Source: Pirellulaceae bacterium (GTDB taxonomy: Bacteria; Planctomycetota; Planctomycetia; Pirellulales; Pirellulaceae). From it: a stretch of 6,044 nt of DNA. The DNA lies in NCBI GenBank assembly GCA_030744095.1, contig JASLRF010000516.1, positions 1 through 6,044 on the forward strand, given 5' to 3'. The notes below the pieces were generated by a model. The model had not been told where the DNA came from, ran no database searches, and was given only the letters and a program-made list of their open reading frames with translations. The position numbers were made by a program, and so were the translations under genes. Numbering within the stretch: position 1 is the stretch's first letter; every line of letters begins with the position of its first letter. Below, in pieces: positions 1-5,766 of the stretch.

Positions 1-1
1 G

Positions 2-2146
2 TATCCTGGCCCGCAAAAGCCGTCAGGGCGAAAACGTACGGATCCGGATCTCTATCCGCCGATGGACATTGAAGCTGTGGCGATGTCGAACGGCCCCGTC
101 GCCTATGTGCCGGTTCGAGGCGAAGTGGATCCGCTCAAAGACGATGAGATCATGGAGCCAAAGAAAGCGAAAGAGGTCAAAAAGAAACGAAAAAAGCGCA
201 AGAAGCGTGACAAGAATGATCCCTATGGTGGCTTAGGCGGCTACGGTGATGAGGATGGCGGCATTCCCGGAATGGGCTCAGGTTCCGGTGCTCTTGGCGG
301 ACTTGGCGAATTCGGAGGGATGGACGATGAAGGTGACGAAGGCAGTATGCTCGGTGCCATGCCAGGCGGATCTGCAATGGGCGGATCTGGAATGGGCGGA
401 TATGGAGGAGGTGCCGGTGTGGCGGGCATGGCGGACCCAGCGAACATCGAAGGTTATCGACCACAATCCGGCGCGCTTGTTATCACGAGACACGTGGTTG
501 GTGTGACCGCGAGAATTCCGTACAAGAAGCAGTGGGACGAATTCGATGTCAAATTATCCAATGCCATGGGCTACACCAGGTCGCGCGATGTGCCAACGTA
601 CTTGGGCTTCTACGCGGAACGCGCCGAAGTTAAAGACGAAACCGAAACGGAATTTGAATGGAAGGCGATTTCGACCTCCGAATTTGTTGTGAAACAGATG
701 AACGATAGGCGACGACCCTATGGCGGATGGGCAGGGTTTCCCGCGGAAATCGCGGATCCACGGTACGTTATGCCCGGCATACTGACGATGCCTATACCGC
801 CAATTGTGTCGAAGTCGTACGATGATATTGCCATTCACAGCAAGATTCCTCGATATCAGGTCGCGCCACAAATTCCCGACACGGATGACGCACAAGACGC
901 ACCTGAGGATTCAGACGAGCCACAGGGTATCAACAGCGGCCCGTCGCTGACCGGTGGTCCTGGTTTGCAGGCGGGTTTCAGCGGTGAAGGTACCTCTGGT
1001 ATGCAAGGTATGAATGGATATGGCATGGGTGCGCCTGGCATGGGTGCACCTGGCATGGGTGCACCTGGCATGGGTGCACCTGGTATGGGTGCACCTGGTA
1101 TGGGTGCACCTGGTTTGGGTGCGTCTGGCATGGGTGCACCTGGTATGGGTGCACCTGGCATGGGTGCGTCTGGCATGGAAGGAATGGGTGGATATGGCGA
1201 GGAAGGTAGCGGCGGGTATGGCGGCATGGGCGATGGCATGGGCGGCATCCCCACATTTGGCCCCACCGTCGAATATCTGATGGTTCGCTTCTTTGACCTT
1301 TCCATCAAAGACACGACCAAGAAATACCGCTATCGCATCCAGCTCTGGGTGGAAGACCCGAATCATCCCAAGAATCCTCTCGCCGAACCGAATGTGCGAG
1401 CACTTTCCACGGCCGTCCGAACTCGTATCACGGACGTCAAGGCCAAGGAAGCTGCAGCAAAGAGCCGTTTATCTTATTTTCGCGTGACAGAGTTCAGCGA
1501 ACCGAGTGCTGTTGTTTCGTTCGGACCCAGCAACCAAACGCTGGGTGGTGAAATCTCGATGGAAAAACCAAAGGTGATCAACGATTCGTTTGGTAACCAA
1601 TTCGACCTGATGGCCGTCGAACGATCTGCAAAAGTCATGTCGGTCGTTTGGGACGCAAAACGCGCCATCGAAGTTCCTGGTTTGGTGGACGCCCATCGCG
1701 GCACCTTTCTGAACTTCGATCTGGACGCGGATGTGGTGCATCCAGTTTCACTTCAGTACAAGACGATCAAGGAGTATCCTTTTAAGACCAATCGCATGGT
1801 CTTGGACTTCATCGGTGGCAGGCCGCTACCTGTTCCCAAGGACGAGCAAGAAGACAATCCGCTTTTCTCGCCTGCCGAATTCTTATTCTTGAACGAGAAG
1901 GGTGAATTCTTTGTCAAGAACGAATTGGACGACTGGGACGGGTTCAAGAAACGATTGCCACCGGTACCCGCCGCCACCGACGACTCGATGTTCGGCGGCC
2001 TCGGCGACGGCGAGGGCATGGGAGATATGGAGGGCATGGGAGGCTATGGTGAAGGTGGCTATGGTGAAGGCGACGAAGGTGGTGACGACGGTGAGGGTGG
2101 CCGTGGTAGAGGCCGCAGGGGTCGAGGCGGTAGCGACGACGAATAG
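2..2146 (+). CDS. Gly/Met-rich low-complexity protein, probable planctomycete secretion/pilus-locus component (5' end outside window)
   Basis: The frame is open to the left window edge: 20 sense codons precede the first ATG (position 62), and that ATG has no Shine-Dalgarno sequence, so the true start is upstream. Numbering from that ATG (694 residues to the TAG stop): a Lys/Arg tract at 34-51; a Gly-rich island at about 55-124; a globular block at about 130-270 that includes VVGVTARIPY; an acidic linker near 272-290; a tandem GMGAP repeat at 321-370; a second globular block at about 402-635 starting EYLMVRFFDLSIKD and including KKYRYRIQLWVEDPNHP; then a Gly/Glu/Asp tail with RGRGRRGRGG at 681-690. 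The two globular blocks resemble uncharacterised planctomycete proteins that I recall near pilus or secretin genes; this is memory, not a search. A secretin gene follows on the same strand after a terminator. A role as an envelope partner of that secretin, in the position of PilP or GspC, is inference only. I see no enzyme motif, and any membrane anchor would be in the missing N-terminus. Confidence 0.85.
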   Translation, partial: YPGPQKPSGRKRTDPDLYPPMDIEAVAMSNGPVAYVPVRGEVDPLKDDEIMEPKKAKEVKKKRKKRKKRDKNDPYGGLGGYGDEDGGIPGMGSGSGALGGLGEFGGMDDEGDEGSMLGAMPGGSAMGGSGMGGYGGGAGVAGMADPANIEGYRPQSGALVITRHVVGVTARIPYKKQWDEFDVKLSNAMGYTRSRDVPTYLGFYAERAEVKDETETEFEWKAISTSEFVVKQMNDRRRPYGGWAGFPAEIADPRYVMPGILTMPIPPIVSKSYDDIAIHSKIPRYQVAPQIPDTDDAQDAPEDSDEPQGINSGPSLTGGPGLQAGFSGEGTSGMQGMNGYGMGAPGMGAPGMGAPGMGAPGMGAPGMGAPGLGASGMGAPGMGAPGMGASGMEGMGGYGEEGSGGYGGMGDGMGGIPTFGPTVEYLMVRFFDLSIKDTTKKYRYRIQLWVEDPNHPKNPLAEPNVRALSTAVRTRITDVKAKEAAAKSRLSYFRVTEFSEPSAVVSFGPSNQTLGGEISMEKPKVINDSFGNQFDLMAVERSAKVMSVVWDAKRAIEVPGLVDAHRGTFLNFDLDADVVHPVSLQYKTIKEYPFKTNRMVLDFIGGRPLPVPKDEQEDNPLFSPAEFLFLNEKGEFFVKNELDDWDGFKKRLPPVPAATDDSMFGGLGDGEGMGDMEGMGGYGEGGYGEGDEGGDDGEGGRGRGRRGRGGSDDE
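365..409 (+). repeat. Three 15-bp units in the first Gly-rich island
   Basis: Three consecutive in-frame 15-bp units start at 365, 380 and 395 and encode GGSAM, GGSGM and GGYGG. The first two differ at a single base, in the fourth codon (GCA against GGA), while the third has diverged further. The unit length equals that of the larger GMGAP array in the same gene, which suggests the same slippage or unequal-exchange process. Confidence 0.7.
1022..1171 (+). repeat. Tandem array of ten 15-bp units encoding GMGAP
   Basis: Ten perfectly phased units of 15 bp (GGY-ATG-GGT-GCR-CCT) run without interruption. Eight encode GMGAP. Unit 7 (1112-1126) encodes GLGAS and unit 10 (1157-1171) encodes GMGAS; these two share GCG-TCT in place of GCA-CCT. 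Other differences are synonymous: GGC or GGT as the first codon, and GCG in unit 1. The array sits in the linker between the two globular blocks of the host protein. A 15-bp unit keeps the frame whatever the copy number, so the array is a likely site of length variation between strains. The Met at position 2 of nearly every unit makes the linker unusually Met-rich. Confidence 0.97.
2042..2071 (+). repeat. Two 15-bp units encoding GYGEG in the C-terminal tail
   Basis: Two adjacent in-frame 15-bp copies (2042-2056 and 2057-2071) differ only in the last base (GGT against GGC) and both encode GYGEG. This is the third place in the gene where a Gly-rich segment is built from 15-bp units. Confidence 0.75.
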
Positions 2147-2202
2147 CACCAGTCCCAGTGAAACGACTGCTCTAACGGTCGTATCAAAATGCTTTTGGAT
2201 TC

Positions 2203-2242
2203 AAACAGCCACTGCAAAACAGTGGCTGTTTTCTTTTTCTTG
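2203..2242 (+). terminator. Rho-independent terminator of the Gly/Met-rich protein gene
   Basis: A perfect 12-bp inverted repeat (AAACAGCCACTG at 2203-2214, CAGTGGCTGTTT at 2220-2231) encloses a 5-nt CAAAA loop. It is followed by a T-rich run to about 2241 (TTTTCTTTTTCTT counting from the end of the stem). It begins 57 bases after the TAG stop. The form is canonical for the plus strand. On the minus strand the stem is followed only by TTTGAATCC, so bidirectional action is unlikely. Its presence argues that the secretin is not simply cotranscribed with the upstream gene. Confidence 0.93.
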
Positions 2243-2253
2243 ACAAAGTGACC

Positions 2254-2282
2254 TTGACGGTCGTCTGGACTGCCAGTATTTA
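2254..2282 (+). promoter_or_regulatory. Candidate sigma70-type promoter for the secretin
   Basis: TTGACG (2254-2259) is followed, after a 17-bp spacer, by TATTTA (2277-2282). The -35 box matches five of six consensus bases, but the -10 box matches only three, so this is a weak prediction. Its position just after the terminator and about 200 bp upstream of the secretin start is what a separate promoter would need. Confidence 0.3.
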
Positions 2283-2468
2283 TCCCGCTCTCATCTACGG
2301 AGAAAACCCTGTCACGGTTGTCAAATCGCGGTGGTCACTGACTGTTGTGGTACGTCAACGCTTGTCTTTGAGTTGCTTAGACGCGAATTCTCGCGAACGC
2401 AAACGACAAGAATGAAGCAGCGTATCAGAAGTTGAAACTTGGCCTCTTCGATTCGAAGCACCTCAAAG

Positions 2469-2474
2469 AAGGAG
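2469..2474 (+). promoter_or_regulatory. Ribosome binding site that fixes the TTG start of the secretin
   Basis: AAGGAG lies 7 nt before the TTG at 2482. No ATG occurs in this frame between the upstream in-frame stop (TGA at 2413-2415) and the TTG. The residues that follow the TTG form a standard signal peptide, so the site and the signal peptide together support the non-ATG start. Confidence 0.85.
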
Positions 2475-2481
2475 AATCGCG

Positions 2482-5400
2482 TTGAAAGCGATCGCCTATT
2501 TGTCGTTGACTGTCACCCTATCCCTGGGGCTTGCGTTGGCCAGTCCGGCGACGGCTCATCCTCTCACAACACAGCTGGCACAAGCGACCGCATCAGTCGG
2601 TCAAACGGCGTCTGACGGCGACCGGTACCCGGTCACGTCACCGGCGGTCACTTCAGGGGCTAGTGCGCCTCCGATCATTGCGCCTCCCAGTGCCCGCTTT
2701 ACGCCGTTGGGCTCAGCTCCAGCTGGCCGAGACGGAATTGGTCGCCTGCCATCGGTCGCCGCGGCGCCACGGCCGTTCAGTTCCTCTGGCAGACCGCTCG
2801 CTGGTGGACGCGTCGTTTCGCATCCAGCCAAAGACCGCGCCTCGCAGCTTGTCTTCCAGGCCCAACAGCAACTGTTGCGAGGCGAACTGGATTCAGCCTT
2901 GCGACTGGCTGAACAAGCACAACGATTGCAAGTTCCCAAAGAGGCCTTCGGGCCACAGGAAATGCGACCCTGGCAAGTCCTCATGGAGATCGAGCGACGC
3001 CAGAAGGGTGTCGTACCGGCCAGCAAGTTTACATTACCCCAACGGGCAGCTGGGTTTCCCGTGCAACGAGGGATCTACAATCCCAACACCGATCCATCCA
3101 GCAACATGCGGGCGCAAATCCGTGTTCCCACGCCCGCGGGACCACCATCGGTTCAGCCATTGGGACGTCAGCTATTCGAGCAAGGGATGGCCGCATTGGA
3201 AGGTCAAGATCGCGGTCGCGCCCTCCAGCTCTTTCGCGAAGCCTGGCAACACCAAAGTGATCTTGATCCGTCAACGCGCCAGCAACTCACGGACAAGCTC
3301 AGCCTGCTGAGTTCTGCACGAGACATCGTATCCAGCGGTCGAGAACCTTCGCCGTTGGAGCAAGTCGATACCGCCCAGGAACTCTTGCGTCAACAACTCT
3401 ATGGCGAATTCTCCATTGAGGGGAAAGCCGCGGACAAGCAGATGAAGGCGGAACCATTCGCAGCACTAGAACGCATGGAGAAAATCCGTGCCAAGGTTGG
3501 TGCGTCTGACTTGAGCCCCGGTTCGCAAAAACAGCTGCTGACCTTAATCGATCGGAAGACCATTCAGTTTCGTTCCTACATCGATCAACATCGGTCCGAG
3601 ATTGAACAGGACGATCGCAACGCCGCGATCCTGGCCTCGATCGATCGCGATCAAGCGATCAAATCTGAAACTCAAAACAAGATCGCTCAACTGGTCGAAG
3701 AGTACAACGACCTGATCGAAGAGCAACGATGGAAGGAAGCGGAGGTTCGCGCCAAACAAGTTCGGGCGCTCGATCCGGATTCGCCGATCGCCCGCACGCT
3801 GATGATCAACGCTAGTTTTGGTTACAGAATTCGCGAGCAGCAGAATATCGCTGAGCTCAACGAGAAAGGCGTGTATCGCGCATTGTCGAATGTCGGCGCG
3901 TCGGCAACTCCCTTCGACGATAACAATCCGATCGACTTCGGCAACGTGGACAACTGGATGGCGCTCAACAAAAGCCCATACCGCGGTGGAGAAATGAAAC
4001 ACCGTCAACTGTCACCCACGGAAATCAAGATTCAGGCTGCATTGAAAGAACAGGTGCAGGTCAGGTTTACCAACCGGCCGCTCAAGGAAGTCCTCGATGA
4101 CCTGGGCAGCATGTCGAACGTGAACATCTACGCCGATCCACAAGGGCTCAGTGCCGAAGGTGTGACGTCGGATACACCGATCACGATCAACTTGACTGAA
4201 GCCGTTTCACTTCAAAGTGCCTTGAAGCTAATCTTGGAGCCGTTACGGCTGAGCTACGTCATTCAACACGAAGTGCTTCGCGTCACTAGCGAACAATCGG
4301 GTGACGCCAATGTGTATACGGACGTCTACAACGTGGCGGACCTGGTGATTCCCATTCCCAATTTCGTACCGGGATACAATGTTGGCCTGCCTGCCGCGAT
4401 TCGCGAGGCGCATCGCGCGTTGGGCTACGGTGATGGAATCCCCTCGGCAATGGGTCCCTTTACGATCGCACCCACCGACCTGCAAGGTAGTGTGTCGACC
4501 AGCGCGTCGGTGCTCGCGCAGTCAAATTCCTTCGGCTTGCAATCACGGAGCGGATCGCGACCGTCGACGCCATTGGGCTACGGCAATGGCAGCATGGGCG
4601 GAGCCGCCTTGGCGGACTTTGACACGCTCATTGAATTGATTACGTCGACGATCGCACCAGACACGTGGGACGACGTCGGTGGCCCGGGTGCCATCGAGTC
4701 CTTCCCCACCAACTTGAGTTTGGTCATCAGCCAAACGCAGGACGTTCACGATCAAATTGCCGACTTGCTGGAGCAGTTGCGTCGACTGCAAGACTTGCAG
4801 GTGACGATTGAGGTTCGCTTCATCACGCTGCGTGATGACTTCTTCGAGCAGATGGGCATAGATTTCGACTTTGACATCGACGATAACGTCACGCAATTGC
4901 CGCAAGACGATTCGGGCAATAGTGTGACCATCGGCTTGGATGCGACCGGCATCCCCACAGCCGACTTGGACATCTCGTTCAATCAAGGGAGTTTCGCGGC
5001 CAGTCAGCCAGCGTTCGGCGGTTTCGATGCCGCCAGTGCGGCCAGTATCGGATTTGCGATCCTCAGCGATATCGAGGCGTTCTTCGTGCTCCAGGCCGCT
5101 CAGGGTGACCAGCGCAGTAACGTGCTGCAAGCACCCAAAGTGACCTTATTCAACGGCCAACAGGCGTCGGTCAGCGATACGTCACAGCGACCGTTCGTGA
5201 CGAGCTTGATTCCAGTGGTCGGGGACTTTGCCGCCGCCCATCAACCCGTCATCGTGGTGCTCAGCGAAGGAACATCGCTCAGCGTGCAAGCGGTCGTCTC
5301 GTCGGATCGTCGATTCGTCCGTCTCACCTTGGTGCCCTTCTTCAGCCAGATCGGTGAGGTGGAAGAGTTCACCTTTGACGGAACCACAACGACCGATTCA

Positions 5401-5745
5401 GGGTCCAATGTTGTTGACCCGGACGGTAATCCGACGGCACAGGACAACGTAACCACCACCACCGCAGGAACGACGGTACAGTTGCCGACGTTCGCCTTCA
5501 CCACGGTCTCTACCACCGTCAGCGTGCCTGACGGAGGTACCGTGTTGTTGGGTGGCATCAAGCGACTTCGCGAAGGACGTAATGAGCAAGGAGTGCCGGT
5601 GTTGAGCAAGCTGCCCTACATCAACCGCCTGTTCAAGAACGTCGGTATTGGGCGAGAATCGCAAAGCCTGATGTTGATGGTCACTCCACGCATCATCATC
5701 CAGGAAGAAGAGGAAGAGAAGTTGGGCATCGAGCTGACTCAATAA
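2482..5745 (+). CDS. Outer-membrane secretin (type II/III secretion, PilQ/GspD superfamily), planctomycete-type long form
   Basis: It forms the multimeric outer-membrane channel of a type II secretion or type IV pilus-like machine. Residues 1-25 are a Sec signal peptide (Lys2, hydrophobic core, Ala-Thr-Ala at 23-25 before the likely cut); there is no lipobox Cys. Residues 26-115 are Pro/Ser/Ala-rich. TPR-like helix pairs are at about 120-155, 229-260 and 400-440, the last after a charged, probably coiled-coil stretch from about 370. An STN/N-domain-like fold spans about 524-604 (RFTNRPLKEVLDDLG). A Gly/Ser-rich insert lies at about 633-705, a secretin N-type domain at about 707-765, and the secretin beta-domain from about 774 to 1075. 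The signature is clear: VPDGGTVLLGG at 1015-1025 and GVPVLSKLPYINRLF at 1037-1051, ending VTPRIII and an acidic tail. At 1087 residues it is much longer than typical PilQ or GspD (about 650-750), because of the N-terminal extension. The start is TTG with AAGGAG 7 nt upstream. The sequence does not decide between a pilus and a secretion role, so no symbol is given. Confidence 0.95.
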   Translation: MKAIAYLSLTVTLSLGLALASPATAHPLTTQLAQATASVGQTASDGDRYPVTSPAVTSGASAPPIIAPPSARFTPLGSAPAGRDGIGRLPSVAAAPRPFSSSGRPLAGGRVVSHPAKDRASQLVFQAQQQLLRGELDSALRLAEQAQRLQVPKEAFGPQEMRPWQVLMEIERRQKGVVPASKFTLPQRAAGFPVQRGIYNPNTDPSSNMRAQIRVPTPAGPPSVQPLGRQLFEQGMAALEGQDRGRALQLFREAWQHQSDLDPSTRQQLTDKLSLLSSARDIVSSGREPSPLEQVDTAQELLRQQLYGEFSIEGKAADKQMKAEPFAALERMEKIRAKVGASDLSPGSQKQLLTLIDRKTIQFRSYIDQHRSEIEQDDRNAAILASIDRDQAIKSETQNKIAQLVEEYNDLIEEQRWKEAEVRAKQVRALDPDSPIARTLMINASFGYRIREQQNIAELNEKGVYRALSNVGASATPFDDNNPIDFGNVDNWMALNKSPYRGGEMKHRQLSPTEIKIQAALKEQVQVRFTNRPLKEVLDDLGSMSNVNIYADPQGLSAEGVTSDTPITINLTEAVSLQSALKLILEPLRLSYVIQHEVLRVTSEQSGDANVYTDVYNVADLVIPIPNFVPGYNVGLPAAIREAHRALGYGDGIPSAMGPFTIAPTDLQGSVSTSASVLAQSNSFGLQSRSGSRPSTPLGYGNGSMGGAALADFDTLIELITSTIAPDTWDDVGGPGAIESFPTNLSLVISQTQDVHDQIADLLEQLRRLQDLQVTIEVRFITLRDDFFEQMGIDFDFDIDDNVTQLPQDDSGNSVTIGLDATGIPTADLDISFNQGSFAASQPAFGGFDAASAASIGFAILSDIEAFFVLQAAQGDQRSNVLQAPKVTLFNGQQASVSDTSQRPFVTSLIPVVGDFAAAHQPVIVVLSEGTSLSVQAVVSSDRRFVRLTLVPFFSQIGEVEEFTFDGTTTTDSGSNVVDPDGNPTAQDNVTTTTAGTTVQLPTFAFTTVSTTVSVPDGGTVLLGGIKRLREGRNEQGVPVLSKLPYINRLFKNVGIGRESQSLMLMVTPRIIIQEEEEEKLGIELTQ

Positions 5746-5766
5746 TTGCGGGGATTATCGAGCCAG
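5734..5766. terminator. Inverted repeat across the convergent gene ends, possible shared terminator
   Basis: CTGACTCAATAAT (5734-5746) and ATTATCGAGCCAG (5754-5766) form a 13-position stem around a 7-nt loop. In plus-strand RNA there are two A-C mismatches. In minus-strand RNA the same positions become G-U pairs, giving a continuous 13-pair helix. Both stop codons lie inside the stem. Neither side has a canonical U-run, although the minus-strand transcript continues into a pyrimidine-rich stretch. It may stop or stabilise the ends of both transcripts, best on the minus strand. Confidence 0.45.

Larger units (their letters stand above)
2147..2481. other. 335-bp intergenic region before the secretin
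   Basis: No convincing gene lies here. The region holds a strong intrinsic terminator for the upstream gene (2203-2242), a weak candidate promoter (2254-2282), a small hairpin formed by CGCGA-ATTC-TCGCG at 2382-2395, and the ribosome binding site of the secretin (2469-2474). An ATG-less open stretch (2381-2485) ends with a TGA that overlaps the secretin TTG start; it is treated as a finding, not a gene. If the candidate promoter is real, the secretin mRNA has a leader of about 190 nt. I see no riboswitch or tRNA. Confidence 0.7.

Noticed and set aside
62..64. ATG at 62 as the start of the Gly/Met-rich protein
   Set aside because: The frame is open upstream to the window edge with 20 plausible codons, and there is no ribosome binding site before this ATG.
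1022..1171. CRISPR array
   Set aside because: The repeats are 15 bp, contiguous, without spacers and in frame inside a coding region.
1014..1280. Plus-strand frame with a WVHLAWVHL-type repeat
   Set aside because: It is the out-of-frame reading of the same 15-bp array, inside a well-supported gene.
856..1366. Long minus-strand open frames with collagen-like PGAP repeats or Thr/His/Arg repeats
   Set aside because: They are the antisense reading of the GMGAP array; the repeat contains no stop in these frames, so they stay open by composition alone.
1902..2243. Plus-strand frame running from the gene end through the terminator
   Set aside because: It has low-complexity out-of-frame content, crosses a strong intrinsic terminator and has no ribosome binding site.
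2240..2245. Perfect TTGACA as a -35 box
   Set aside because: It overlaps the terminator T-run, and no acceptable -10 box lies 16-18 bp downstream (GTCTGG at 17).
2531..3310. 259-codon plus-strand open frame inside the secretin extension
   Set aside because: It overlaps the secretin in another frame, has an Arg/Ser/Pro-rich shadow composition and no recognisable domain; the secretin frame explains the region.
4543..5130. 195-codon minus-strand open frame opposite the secretin
   Set aside because: It lies antisense to the conserved secretin domain, and its composition is that of a shadow frame.
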